This document shows positions 35,583-44,746 of a stretch of DNA of 64,000 nucleotides, in pieces. The notes beneath the pieces were generated by a model that saw only the letters and a list, made by a program, of their open reading frames with translations, was not told the DNA's origin and made no database searches. The position numbers were made by a program, and so were the translations under genes. The stretch is from Agrobacterium larrymoorei (lineage in GTDB: Bacteria; Pseudomonadota; Alphaproteobacteria; Rhizobiales; Rhizobiaceae): positions 736,001 to 800,000 of the forward strand of contig NZ_CP039692.1 in assembly GCF_005145045.1 (NCBI RefSeq), read 5' to 3'. Numbering within the stretch: position 1 is the first letter of the stretch; each line of letters begins with the position of its first letter.

Positions 35583-35975
35583 TCAAGGCAAAGGCTTTGT
35601 CTTCAGATAGGCAATGATATCATCGATCTCTGTTTCGCTCCAAAGGCCGAAAAACCGCATGGATGTGCCCGGCACTTTCTTCTTGGGGCTGGACAGGAAC
35701 TGCTTCAACGCTTCCTCATCCCATACCAGCCCGCCCGCTCCCGCATCTTTCATGGCCTGTGAATAATTCGGGTAATCTGGGACCGAACCTGCGGGCCGCC
35801 CGACAACGCCCATCAGATGCGGGCCCAGACGCGTGCGCGGATTATCGATATTGTGGCAGGCGGAGCATTTCGAAAATCCCTGCTCCCCGCGCGCCGGATC
35901 GCCATCGGCCATTGCTGCCGCTGCGGACAGCGCGAGCGCGGCAGGCGCCGCAAACAAGATCATCTTCATCACCAT
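35583..35975 (-). CDS. Class I c-type cytochrome
   Basis: The protein is about 130 residues with a signal peptide (MILFAAPAALALSAAAAMA) and a CSACH haem-attachment motif near residue 38. LGPHLMGVVGRPAG and a distal methionine in VPGTSM complete the mitochondrial cytochrome c-like fold. It is a periplasmic electron carrier, probably for a terminal oxidase. I start at the ATG at 35975 behind GGGGCG. It is convergent with recX, 2 bases apart. Confidence 0.9.
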   Translation of the reverse strand: MVMKMILFAAPAALALSAAAAMADGDPARGEQGFSKCSACHNIDNPRTRLGPHLMGVVGRPAGSVPDYPNYSQAMKDAGAGGLVWDEEALKQFLSSPKKKVPGTSMRFFGLWSETEIDDIIAYLKTKPLP

Positions 35976-35990
35976 ATTGCGCCCCAAAGC

Positions 35991-36025
35991 AAAACACCCT
36001 TTCCGCTATTTTAGCGAAAAGGGTG
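35991..36025 (-). terminator. Terminator of the DUF992 gene
   Basis: Arms 35995-36008 and 36012-36025 pair over 14 positions with one mismatch (CACCCTTT-CGCTA against TAGCG-AAAGGGTG). On the minus strand the stem is followed by TTTTGCTTT, 46 bases past the DUF992 stop. Confidence 0.82.
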
Positions 36026-36070
36026 CTGTTTTTAATGCGGCATTTTGGCTTTCCGCAAATGCTGCGACGA

Positions 36071-36604
36071 TCAGCCGTTGATCGGCGTCAGCGTAACGGA
36101 GGTACCGGTTGCAGCGAGGTTCAGACCGACCTGTCCGGTAACGCTGACGGTCTGAAGCTGGATGGAACCGGAGGTGCCGCCAACGAGAACGTTTGCACCA
36201 ACGCCGAGACCAAGCGTGGCTTCAGCCGTTGCACCCTGATAGAGGCCGCCCAGCGAACCGCGGTGGTAGCCAGCCGTTGGAGCAAATACTGCCCAGACCA
36301 GCTTGCCCTGCGTGGTGAAGCCGAGGTCCACGCCCATCTTGCGGATTGCGCCGCTATAGTGGTCGGTGCGGCGTGCGCCCATGGTGGACTGGAACGTGCA
36401 ATCGAGTTCCTTGGCGGAGCCGATAACATAGCCAACGCCGCCACCAACTTCGCAGGTCAGGTAGCCGATCTTGACGCCGTTGCGGTCGTCATCAGGCGCC
36501 TGATAGGTTTCCTGATAAGTCGCCATATCGGCAGCGATTGCGCTCGCTGTGCCACCGAGGCCAAGCGTCATTGCGGCGAAGGTTGCGGCAAAAGCCTTTT
36601 TCAT
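36071..36604 (-). CDS. DUF992-family exported protein
   Basis: This 177-residue protein has a signal peptide (AFAATFAAMTLGLGGTASAIA). A beta-rich domain with the DUF992 pattern follows: GYLTCEVGGGVGYVIGSAKELDC, then FQSTMG, IRKMGVDLGFTTQGKLVWAVFAP and LGGLYQGATAEATLGLGVGAN. The two cysteines could form a disulphide. The family is common in Rhizobiales, secreted and of unknown function. Transcribed alone. Confidence 0.88.
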   Translation of the reverse strand: MKKAFAATFAAMTLGLGGTASAIAADMATYQETYQAPDDDRNGVKIGYLTCEVGGGVGYVIGSAKELDCTFQSTMGARRTDHYSGAIRKMGVDLGFTTQGKLVWAVFAPTAGYHRGSLGGLYQGATAEATLGLGVGANVLVGGTSGSIQLQTVSVTGQVGLNLAATGTSVTLTPING

Positions 36605-36817
36605 CTGTTTTTCTCCTGTTTTAATTATTACCCGCAGCAGCCCAGATGCCCTTTTCGGATATTCAATTGCGCACCACTAACGTTTGTTCCAAAGAAATGA
36701 TCCCGAATGGAAAGATGACCGAGGAATCTCGACGTCACAGCAGGCGTTGCTAGAGGGTTAGAAATCGATTTGGGCGGGATAAGGGCGTGACGGCCCGGTA
36801 TGCTGACACCTGCTGCC

Positions 36818-37633
36818 TCAAACCGGGGCCAGCAATGCATCCGTTCTGATGCATGCCTTGAGAGGCAGATGGTCGGAAGCCACGCGCGCCAGTGCACTGT
36901 CATGCGCCTCCACCTTCTCGATCAACCCCTCGCGGTTGGAGATGATGCGATCCAGCGCCAGAACCGGAAGGCCGGATGGAAAACTCGGCACCGCCGGAGG
37001 CAGGGTGCCGAAAGCATCGCGGAAAGTATTGAGTGACGAACCGTTACCGAGACGCCATTCATTGAGGTCTCCCATCAAAACCGTCGGCTGCTCGTCGCGT
37101 GTGTTCAAAAGTTCGATCAGGGCTTTCGCCTGCTGAGCTCTCGAGTGGCGAAGCAGACCGAAATGTGCGGCGATGACACGAAGCGTCCCTGCCTCTTTGA
37201 GCTCAAGCTCCGCTACCAGCGCACCGCGCGGTTCCAGCCCCGGGAGTTTGACGGCATGAACATCACGCACCGCGCCTTCGCGAAACAGCACCACATTGCC
37301 GTGCCAGCCATGCGCCTTCGCGCCAGCCGCCACCGGCACGGGGGTAAGCCCGCACTCCCGCTCCAGCCGACCGAGATCGAGAAGGCCGGTTCTTTCACCG
37401 AAACGGCTATCGGCCTCCTGAAGGGCCATCACGTCCGCGCCGATTTCCTGAATCACCTTGGTAATGCGATCCGGATCGAATTTTCCGTCCCGGCCAACGC
37501 ATTTGTGCACGTTGTAGGAGGCGACGATGGGCAGCGACTTGTCGTTCGCCACCTCCACCAGCGCCTGCCTGTTCTTGCGGTTGCGCAGCGACGACATGAA
37601 GACGGCGGGAAGACTTTCTTTCTTGCTTCGCAT
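36818..37633 (-). CDS. Endonuclease/exonuclease/phosphatase-fold hydrolase
   Basis: The 271-residue EEP-family enzyme has the metal-binding Asn in ASYNVHKCVG, Glu in MALQEAD, the DLNEW motif (VLMGDLNEWR) and the final SDHLPL His-Asp pair. It would cleave phosphodiester bonds in lipids or nucleic acid. The ATG at 37633 is used; an upstream TTG extension is not needed. It follows a phospholipase D-like gene by 51 bases, which hints at a joint role in phospholipid turnover (inference). Confidence 0.88.
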   Translation of the reverse strand: MRSKKESLPAVFMSSLRNRKNRQALVEVANDKSLPIVASYNVHKCVGRDGKFDPDRITKVIQEIGADVMALQEADSRFGERTGLLDLGRLERECGLTPVPVAAGAKAHGWHGNVVLFREGAVRDVHAVKLPGLEPRGALVAELELKEAGTLRVIAAHFGLLRHSRAQQAKALIELLNTRDEQPTVLMGDLNEWRLGNGSSLNTFRDAFGTLPPAVPSFPSGLPVLALDRIISNREGLIEKVEAHDSALARVASDHLPLKACIRTDALLAPV

Positions 37634-37684
37634 CGGTGTCCTGTTCGGCTCCCATCGATGTTTTTTTTCCAACTGACCCGGATG

Positions 37685-39145
37685 TCAAAGATATGGCGAG
37701 GCCAGCCACAAAACGCGTTCCGTGAAACGCACGAGAAACGGTCTGGCTCTCAATTCATCCAGCTTTACGGGTGTCGCATTTTCCATGGCCACGGCGATGC
37801 GTTCGGATACGGAATTTGCAAAACCCTCATCCAGAACTTCCAGATCCACCTCAAAGTTCAATCGAAGTGAACGCGGATCGAGATTGGACGAGCCGACATA
37901 GGACCAGCGGTCATCGATGACCAGCAATTTCGAGTGGTTGAACGGCCCCGTGGCCCGCCAGATGCGGCAGTAACTTCGTAGGATCTGATCGAACTGCGCC
38001 GTCATTGCCCGGTCCACCAGCATCAGATTGTTGGTGGCTGGAACGATGATGTCGACACTGACACCGCGCCGCGCTGCGGTCGTCAAGGCCGAGATCAATT
38101 CCCGGTCGGGAAGGAAATAGGGGGACATGATACGGATGGACGAGCGCGCGATGGAGAAAGCGCCCATCAGCATCTTGTGGCTGGTCTCTATGCTGTTATC
38201 CGGCCCGGAGGCAACCGCCCGCATCAGCATTGGCGAGCCCGGAGTTCCGTCCGGAATGGTAATATCCCAAACCGGACCGTCCAGCCGCTCAGCCGTTGCA
38301 AAGCGCCAGTCTTCCGCCGCAACAGTGAAGAGATCGGCAACCACCGGCCCCTGCACCCTGAAATGCGTATCGTGCGACTGCCGGTCGCCGTTGAATTCAC
38401 GGGTGAAGCCTTCGCGAATATTCATGCCGCCGGAGAAAGCGATCTTGCCATCGACAACGAGAATCTTGCGGTGGGTTCTAAGGTTTGCATATGGCAATCT
38501 AAGTCCCATGATGACGTTGCCGTTGAAGACCGCAGCCGGTATCTCCTCATGCCTCAGGCTGGAAAGAATGCTCGGCACCGAATACCGCGCGCCGACGGCA
38601 TCCACGAGGACGCGGACCTCGACACCCCGCTCCTTCGCCCGCGAAAGCGCTTCGACAAAGCGCAGGCCTATGCCGTCATGGTCGAAAATGTAGGTTTCAA
38701 GAATGATCGACCTGCGCGCATTGTCGATGGCATCGAGCATTGCCGCATAGGCTTCATCGCCATCGGAGAGCGTCTGGATAACGTTTCCGGTGGTCAGCGC
38801 CGTGCGGGTCACCCTGTCGCCCACCGTTTTCATGGCCACGAACCGGCGGCCGAAACGCTCGACGACCGTGGTGCTGTCGGCATCGAAACGTGCGACGCGA
38901 TCCATGATCGTACCGTGCATCAAAGAGCGCTGTTGCCCGAGCGAACTGCGCCTGATCCGGTTGATCCCGGCAATGGCATAAAGCACCGCGCCGATGATGG
39001 GCGAGAGAACGATGACGCCCACCCAGCCAAGCGCCGAACGCACTTCCTGTTTCGTCATCGTGGCATGAACGGCAGCGATGGTGCCCATGACGATGGACAG
39101 CAATGCAAGGACGTGCGGCCAATAGGCATCGATAAGTTCAATCAT
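37685..39145 (-). CDS. cls: Phospholipase D / cardiolipin synthase-like protein
   Basis: The 486-residue protein has two N-terminal transmembrane helices (VLALLSIVMGTIAAVHATM and GVIVLSPIIGAVLYAIAGI) and two catalytic HKD motifs: HRKILVVDGKIAFSGG and HSKLLVIDDRWSYVGSS. This is the layout of bacterial cardiolipin synthases, which join two phosphatidylglycerols at the membrane. The first membrane segment begins just after the ATG at 39145. It precedes the EEP hydrolase in an apparent two-gene operon. A non-Cls PLD function is possible. Confidence 0.85.
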   Translation of the reverse strand: MIELIDAYWPHVLALLSIVMGTIAAVHATMTKQEVRSALGWVGVIVLSPIIGAVLYAIAGINRIRRSSLGQQRSLMHGTIMDRVARFDADSTTVVERFGRRFVAMKTVGDRVTRTALTTGNVIQTLSDGDEAYAAMLDAIDNARRSIILETYIFDHDGIGLRFVEALSRAKERGVEVRVLVDAVGARYSVPSILSSLRHEEIPAAVFNGNVIMGLRLPYANLRTHRKILVVDGKIAFSGGMNIREGFTREFNGDRQSHDTHFRVQGPVVADLFTVAAEDWRFATAERLDGPVWDITIPDGTPGSPMLMRAVASGPDNSIETSHKMLMGAFSIARSSIRIMSPYFLPDRELISALTTAARRGVSVDIIVPATNNLMLVDRAMTAQFDQILRSYCRIWRATGPFNHSKLLVIDDRWSYVGSSNLDPRSLRLNFEVDLEVLDEGFANSVSERIAVAMENATPVKLDELRARPFLVRFTERVLWLASPYL

Positions 39146-39269
39146 ATTTGGAATATAGAGCCCCTGACCCCTGCCGCAACCGCTTGAACCGTAACCGAAA
39201 AACAATCTACTTGTAATAAATTTCAAATTATCTTACGACCAACACCATCCTGCAAATCGGTACAACGCC

Positions 39270-40592
39270 ATGCGTTTGAGACAAATTGCTCTTCTTGCCT
39301 GCACGGGTTTGATGCTCGCGGGCTGCAACGAAACGCTCGAAACTGTCGAGCGCGACGTGTCTCACGTCAAGAACAAGGTCGATTATCCGCTGTCTCCGTC
39401 CATTCTGGCCGAGATGGACAAGAAGAACATGGATCGCAATGCGCCGATCATGATTCGCATCTTGAAGGAAGAAGGCAAGCTGGAAGTCTGGAAGGCGAAG
39501 CGCGACAATCGCTTCGAAGTCATCGCTTCCTACGATATCTGCGCCTGGTCCGGTAAACTCGGACCGAAGGTGAAAGAGGGTGACAGGCAGGCGCCGGAAG
39601 GGTTCTACAACCTTTCTCCCGGCCACATGAACCCCTATTCGAATTATTATCTCTCGATCAATACCGGCTTTCCCAACCGCTACGATCAGGCAAACGGTCG
39701 CAACGGCACCAACCTGATGATCCACGGTGCGTGCTCGTCATCCGGTTGCTACTCGATGACCGACGCGCAGATGCTGGAAATTTATGGCTTCGCGCGTGAC
39801 GCCTTCAAAGGCGGGCAGAAGGCGATCCAGCTTCAAGCGCTGCCCTTCCGCATGACGGCGGAAAACATGGCGCGCCACCATAAGAGCGAGAATTACGAAT
39901 TCTGGAAGATGCTGAAGGTCGGTTACGATAACTTCGAAATCACCAAGCGCCCGCCGGAAGTGAATTTCTGCGAGAAGAAATACGTCTTCAACCAGCAGAC
40001 GGAAAGCGGCCAGTTCAGCGCTGCTGCTGCGTGCCCCTCCATGAGCACACCGCCCGCACTCGTCGGCGCGCTTTCCAGCTACAACAAGACTTATGACGTT
40101 GCCTATGAAAAGGCGATGAAGAAGTTCGATGGCATGGTCTGGTATGACCCCAGCGAAGCCGAACGAAAGGTTCTGGTTGCGGACAAGCGCAAGGGCCGCG
40201 AGCCTGCCTATGCACCAACCGGCTCTGCGCTGAAGGCGGGCAAGCTGATGAAGGAAACCGAATTTGCCGCGCTGATGGAAAAGAAGGCGGCAAAGGGTCT
40301 CTCGGCACCGGCAGCCACAGCCATCGCATCCGCTTCGTCATCGGCACCCACATCGATCTCTGCGACATCTGCACGGTCAGCCGCCGCACCTCAGCCAGCG
40401 CCAGTGGCGCATCCGGCTTCCATCATGGTCGCCTCCGCTGCTCCGACAGCGGCAGCAGGTCAGGCGCCACAGGCAAATGCTGGCGCGCAGGGCATTCCGG
40501 TCCCGGCGGTCAATCCACTCGCCTTCACCGCCCCGGCAACGGACGAACAGGCTGCAAAGAAGCCTTTCTGGAAGTTCTGGGCCAAGGAGTGA
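39270..40592 (+). CDS. L,D-transpeptidase-family lipoprotein
   Basis: This 440-residue lipoprotein has the lipobox LAGC at residues 16-19. The YkuD/ErfK catalytic domain spans about 50-190. Active-site His and Cys lie in LMIHGACSSSGCYSM. A long Ala/Pro/Ser-rich C-terminal tail ends WKFWAKE. It should form or exchange peptidoglycan cross-links, or anchor proteins to the wall, from the inner face of the outer membrane or outer face of the inner membrane. Its stop overlaps or abuts the TusA-like start, suggesting coupling. Confidence 0.9.
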   Translation: MRLRQIALLACTGLMLAGCNETLETVERDVSHVKNKVDYPLSPSILAEMDKKNMDRNAPIMIRILKEEGKLEVWKAKRDNRFEVIASYDICAWSGKLGPKVKEGDRQAPEGFYNLSPGHMNPYSNYYLSINTGFPNRYDQANGRNGTNLMIHGACSSSGCYSMTDAQMLEIYGFARDAFKGGQKAIQLQALPFRMTAENMARHHKSENYEFWKMLKVGYDNFEITKRPPEVNFCEKKYVFNQQTESGQFSAAAACPSMSTPPALVGALSSYNKTYDVAYEKAMKKFDGMVWYDPSEAERKVLVADKRKGREPAYAPTGSALKAGKLMKETEFAALMEKKAAKGLSAPAATAIASASSSAPTSISATSARSAAAPQPAPVAHPASIMVASAAPTAAAGQAPQANAGAQGIPVPAVNPLAFTAPATDEQAAKKPFWKFWAKE

Positions 40593-40594
40593 CG

Positions 40595-40822
40595 GTGGCG
40601 GATACCGAGATTTACGATCTGAGGGGGCTTAAATGCCCCCTTCCCGTTTTACGAACTCGAAAAAAGCTGTCCGCCATGCGCGCTGGCGAAGAGCTGCTCG
40701 TTAAAACCACCGATCCGCTGGCCGTGATCGACCTCACCCATATGTGCCGTGAAGACGGCCATACCCTCCTCGAAACCACCAAGACACCGGACGGCCACAG
40801 CTTTCACATCCGCAAGGGTTAA
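40595..40822 (+). CDS. TusA/SirA-like sulfur carrier
   Basis: The 75-residue protein has the CPxP motif (LKCPLPVLRTRKKL), whose cysteine carries persulfide, and the two-layer alpha/beta fold ending in FHIRKG. It could relay sulfur for tRNA thiolation or other cofactors. I prefer the GTG at 40595 because AAGGA stands 6 bases before it; a GTG at 40589 overlapping the transpeptidase stop is the alternative. It lies 110 bases before the next module. Confidence 0.88.
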   Translation: MADTEIYDLRGLKCPLPVLRTRKKLSAMRAGEELLVKTTDPLAVIDLTHMCREDGHTLLETTKTPDGHSFHIRKG

Positions 40823-40932
40823 GCACGGCCACGCCGGGCGGCGCGCCGTAGCAGAATACCACCATCCATCGAACAAGCCCGGGAACAAAGTTTCCGCCTT
40901 TCGTGTTTCCCTCGCGAAATTGAGAGGGCAGG

Positions 40933-41751
40933 ATGAAGGGAAACAACGCGTTAGCTGAGATTGGTGAGCGGCAGATATGGTCCGCATCGTTCGGAGATTC
41001 CCCGGTCGTCGGCACGGCCATTCATGATGGCCATATGGTGCGCAACGATCTCATCGGCCTCATGGCGCTCTCCGAGCAGGAAAGGCTCTATGAGGAAGAC
41101 CCCTTTACCGCCCAGATGATCGGCAGCCTCACCAATCGCATCATCGGCCACCGCTCACGTTTCGAGCTCGACCTCAACCGCGCGCGTGATGCCGCGATCT
41201 ATCTGGAGCCAGAGCAATCCTGGGGTTTGAAAGTCTGGCACACCCGGCCCGACGACGCGGCGCTAGAGGTTTCGTTGCGAACCCACGACGATTACTACGC
41301 CATGCTCCAGACCTACCTTGGCTGCATCGAGCAGCGTCATGGCCGTTTCGTGGTTCTGGATATTCACAGCTACAATCACCGTCGCAATGGCGCTGATGCC
41401 GAACCGACGCCGCAGGCGGATGCTCCCGACATCAATATCGGCACCAGTTCGATGGATCGTGAGCGTTGGGCGCCTATCGTGGATGCCGTCATCGACCATT
41501 TCGCATCTGCCACAATCGCTGGCCGCCATCTGAACGTGCGTGAGAATATCGCCTTTCAGGGCCGTGGAGAGCAGACGTGGTTCATACACCAGCACTTTCC
41601 CGAAACCGGCTGCGCCATTGCAATCGAATTCAAGAAGTTCTTCATGGATGAGTGGACCGGGGAGGTCTTTCCGTCGGTAGTGGAGGATATTCGCAAGACG
41701 ATCAGCGAACTCGAACCTGTTCTGGAAGATCTTCTGAGGGCGGGACGATGA
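40933..41751 (+). CDS. N-formylglutamate amidohydrolase-like protein
   Basis: The 272-residue member of the FGase family (a zinc carboxypeptidase-like fold) has likely metal and substrate residues in IHDGHMVRNDL, the ELDLNRARD segment, VVLDIHSYNHRR and CAIAIEFKKFF. Classical FGase works in histidine breakdown, but no hut gene is nearby. Instead it overlaps the next gene by four bases (ATGA) and forms the head of a three-gene module with a DUF1704 peptidase and an ATP-grasp ligase. Its true substrate is probably another N-acyl or gamma-glutamyl compound. Confidence 0.85.
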   Translation: MKGNNALAEIGERQIWSASFGDSPVVGTAIHDGHMVRNDLIGLMALSEQERLYEEDPFTAQMIGSLTNRIIGHRSRFELDLNRARDAAIYLEPEQSWGLKVWHTRPDDAALEVSLRTHDDYYAMLQTYLGCIEQRHGRFVVLDIHSYNHRRNGADAEPTPQADAPDINIGTSSMDRERWAPIVDAVIDHFASATIAGRHLNVRENIAFQGRGEQTWFIHQHFPETGCAIAIEFKKFFMDEWTGEVFPSVVEDIRKTISELEPVLEDLLRAGR

Positions 41752-43622
41752 GCAAAGTTCACGCCATCAAGCCCACGCCCAATGCGGGACTTGATCCATC
41801 GCTTCTCTCAGCGCTTGCGGAAGGGAAAGCGATCCGAAAGGATATCGGCGCGGACGGCAGGCTTCACATCGACAGGCCACTGCCGTTTCTATGTCTGCAC
41901 CTGACGTCGGGCACGAAGAATCTTGCGGCACGCGATATCGCGGCAGCTCATGCGTCTTATCTGATCGCAGCGAACATGACGGAGGCGATGCCCATCATCG
42001 AAGCCGTCGGCAATGAGATGAAGAAGCGTTTCGGCGCCTTTATCCTGCTCGACATCGGTGAACTGGAACACGACATCCTCCTTGCCGACGACTCGCCGTT
42101 TCTGCCGCATTACGAGGTAGCCGTTTCCGCGACCCCGGAGCCTGAAACGCAAAACGCCAAGCGCGTTTTTATCAAAACCGTCTGCGATGCGGATATTCGT
42201 TTTCGCACCCCGCGCATCACCAGGCCTGAGCCGGTGGGCGATCCCATTATTCGCTTTCAGGAAGCGGGTCTATCGTTCCCGTGCATCAGCGTCCGCTTCG
42301 CGCCGATCTATCGCCAACCCGAATCCGGTGCAGATTATCCCGGCCTTCGCGAAACGATGATTGCCGATCTGTTCGATGCCGGATTGCGGGCTTTCGCGGC
42401 CTTTTCCAATGAAATGGACACGCTGAAGGTAACGACACACCGGGCGCTCGGTAGAAAGGCCTTTGTCGATGCCGTCCGCCGCGCCGACCGCTCCATCGAT
42501 GACATCGCCGCGTCGTTCGATTTCCTTCTGTCTGTAACACCGATCAATGCCCGACAGGCATTTGAAGAGTTTCAGAAGAACGGCTTTCAATATGCGCCTC
42601 ACTTCCTTTACCGGCCACTTGGCGTGGATGTGGAAGAGCAGAAACGCAAGCTTTATTCGGTTGCTTTCGATCATCTGGAAGATCCCGTCCTTTACCACCT
42701 GTACCGGGAAAAGCAGCAGGAAATAGACCTGCAATTGACGATGCTGGCGCATCTGCACCGGCGTCAGTACACGGATTTCAGCCGCGCGCTTTATGGCTCC
42801 GTGGAGCCGGAACTTCTCGCTCTGGCAATCGATGTTCTTGATCGCTGCAAGCATCCCGGCGACGAGCAGGATGTCGCAATGGTGGGCTGTTATGAGGTTG
42901 CGCAGAAGTCGCGCGAGATGGTGGACTGGTACCATAATGAGGAACCCAGCTTCAAAGCGCGTGTCGAAATCCGTGACGACCTTCCACCCGGCCTTATGGT
43001 GACTGGCGAAAAGCTTCTTATTTCCCGCCACACCGTGATGGAGCAGCGGCGCGTCGAGGCCCTTCTCCATCACGAAATCGGCGTTCACCTTCTCACCTAT
43101 TTCAACGGTTCGGCACAAGGTCTGCGCCTGTTTCGCACGGGGCTCTCCGGCTATGAGGGCGTGCAGGAAGGGCTGGCGGTGCTTGCCGAACATCTGGCAG
43201 GTGGCATGACAAGGCAGCGCCTGCGCCTCATTGCCGGACGCGTCGTGGGCTGTGCGGCCATGCTGGATGGCGCGAGTTTCGTGGAAACCTACCGGCTGGT
43301 AACGGACGAGCATCAGTTCGATGCCGCCAGCGCCTTCAACATGGTGCTGCGCATCTATCGCGGCGGCGGGCTCTCCAAAGACGCGATCTATCTGCGCGGT
43401 CTGAACGAGGTTCTGGAACACTTGCGCAAGGGCGGAGCGCTCGATCCGTTCTGGATGGGCAAAATTTCCGCAGCACATTTCCCGATCATGCAGGAGCTGG
43501 CGCTGCGAGGGCTTCTGCGCCCGCCTGGCATCCGGCCATCCTTTCTTTTGCAGGCAAAAGCCAATGAACGGCTAGAGAAAATCAGATCAGGACTTTCTAT
43601 CGCCGAAATGGCAACACTTTAG
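41748..43622 (+). CDS. DUF1704 / QEGLA-motif zinc metallopeptidase
   Basis: This 624-residue protein is annotated in databases, from memory, as flavohemoglobin expression-modulating QEGLA motif protein. It has a zinc-peptidase core with HHEIGVHLLTYFNG and, downstream, GYEGVQEGLAVLAEHLAGG, the family's hallmark. DUF1704 is the domain of the mammalian tyrosine carboxypeptidases that trim tubulin tails, so a C-terminal trimming activity is a fair inference. It overlaps the FGase-like gene by four bases and is followed 10 bases later by the ATP-grasp gene. The first 250 residues are of unclear fold. Confidence 0.88.
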   Translation: MSKVHAIKPTPNAGLDPSLLSALAEGKAIRKDIGADGRLHIDRPLPFLCLHLTSGTKNLAARDIAAAHASYLIAANMTEAMPIIEAVGNEMKKRFGAFILLDIGELEHDILLADDSPFLPHYEVAVSATPEPETQNAKRVFIKTVCDADIRFRTPRITRPEPVGDPIIRFQEAGLSFPCISVRFAPIYRQPESGADYPGLRETMIADLFDAGLRAFAAFSNEMDTLKVTTHRALGRKAFVDAVRRADRSIDDIAASFDFLLSVTPINARQAFEEFQKNGFQYAPHFLYRPLGVDVEEQKRKLYSVAFDHLEDPVLYHLYREKQQEIDLQLTMLAHLHRRQYTDFSRALYGSVEPELLALAIDVLDRCKHPGDEQDVAMVGCYEVAQKSREMVDWYHNEEPSFKARVEIRDDLPPGLMVTGEKLLISRHTVMEQRRVEALLHHEIGVHLLTYFNGSAQGLRLFRTGLSGYEGVQEGLAVLAEHLAGGMTRQRLRLIAGRVVGCAAMLDGASFVETYRLVTDEHQFDAASAFNMVLRIYRGGGLSKDAIYLRGLNEVLEHLRKGGALDPFWMGKISAAHFPIMQELALRGLLRPPGIRPSFLLQAKANERLEKIRSGLSIAEMATL

Positions 43623-43632
43623 GAGTGGGACT

Positions 43633-44679
43633 ATGCGCTTAGCGTTCTTCGTCAATTCAATCGAAGGTGAGCATCCAAGCTTTGCTACGGGCCTGCTGGC
43701 AATGGCGGCCCTGAACCGGGGCCACGAGGTCGTCTACCTCACGCCCGGGGATTTCACCCTGCGACCGGACGACAGCATGGTCGTCCACGCCGTGGTTCTG
43801 CCACGCCAGAAATACAAGAAGGTGGAGAGCTTCCATGCCGCCCTGCAGGAGCGGCAGTTGCAACGCGAGACGATAGACATCGGCGAAATCGATGCCCTGA
43901 TGCTCAGAAACGACCCCTCGCTGGACCAGACCGCGCGCCCCTGGGCGGTTCATTCCGGCATTCTGTTCGGGCGATTGGCAGAGCAGAGAGGCGTCATCGT
44001 CCTCAATGATCCGGAAGGTCTGGCGCTTGCGCAGAACAAGCTCTACTTCCAGAGTTTCCCGGAAATCGTGCGGCCAACGACGCTCATTTCCCGCAATGTG
44101 GAGGAAATTCGCGCCTTTGCCGATGCCCACCCGAAGGGCGTCATCGTCAAGCCGCTTCAGGGTTCCGGCGGCAAGAACGTGTTCAAGATCGGCTCCTCCA
44201 AGGAAACCAACCTCAATCAGATATTCGAGGCCGTCAGTATAGAAGGCTATCTCATCGCGCAGGCTTACCTTCCCGCTGCGAAAAATGGCGATGTCCGTTT
44301 CTTCATGATGAATGGCGAGCCGTTGATGCGTGACGGCTCCTATGCCGCGCTTCGCCGCGTTCCCGCAAAGGGGGACCTGCGCTCCAACATCCACGCCGCC
44401 GGCACCGCCGAGGCCGCCACCGTTACCGATGAAGTGCTTGAACTTGCGGAAATGATGCGCCCCAAGCTGGTGGAAGACGGCATGTTCCTCGTCGGGCTCG
44501 ACATCGTCGGCGACAAGATACTGGAAGTAAACGTCTTTTCGCCTGGCGGCCTCGGCCATATTCGAGAGCTGACCAATGTCGATTTCACCGATACGGTCAT
44601 CGAGGCAATCGAAAAGAAAGTGTCCATGCAAGCCGCATCCGGCGGCACTCTCAGCAATCGGCTTCTCGCAACGCTCTAA
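43633..44679 (+). CDS. GshB-like ATP-grasp ligase
   Basis: The 348-residue ATP-grasp protein resembles glutathione synthetase. It has the N-terminal pre-ATP domain (FATGLLAMAALNRGHEVVYL), LNDPEGLALAQNKLY, the nucleotide-binding GVIVKPLQGSGGKNVFKI and the metal-binding EVNVFSPGGLG near the C-terminus. These enzymes form an amide bond through an acyl phosphate. Because it is locked in an operon with two putative zinc amide hydrolases, it probably makes a specialised peptide bond rather than serving as the housekeeping GshB. Ribosome binding site AGGAGTGG. Confidence 0.87.
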   Translation: MRLAFFVNSIEGEHPSFATGLLAMAALNRGHEVVYLTPGDFTLRPDDSMVVHAVVLPRQKYKKVESFHAALQERQLQRETIDIGEIDALMLRNDPSLDQTARPWAVHSGILFGRLAEQRGVIVLNDPEGLALAQNKLYFQSFPEIVRPTTLISRNVEEIRAFADAHPKGVIVKPLQGSGGKNVFKIGSSKETNLNQIFEAVSIEGYLIAQAYLPAAKNGDVRFFMMNGEPLMRDGSYAALRRVPAKGDLRSNIHAAGTAEAATVTDEVLELAEMMRPKLVEDGMFLVGLDIVGDKILEVNVFSPGGLGHIRELTNVDFTDTVIEAIEKKVSMQAASGGTLSNRLLATL

Positions 44680-44746
44680 CGCGGCAAATTCCGATTGACG
44701 AGGCGGCGGGCCTTTCATAACTGTGCGATATCTTCTCTCTTCCAGA

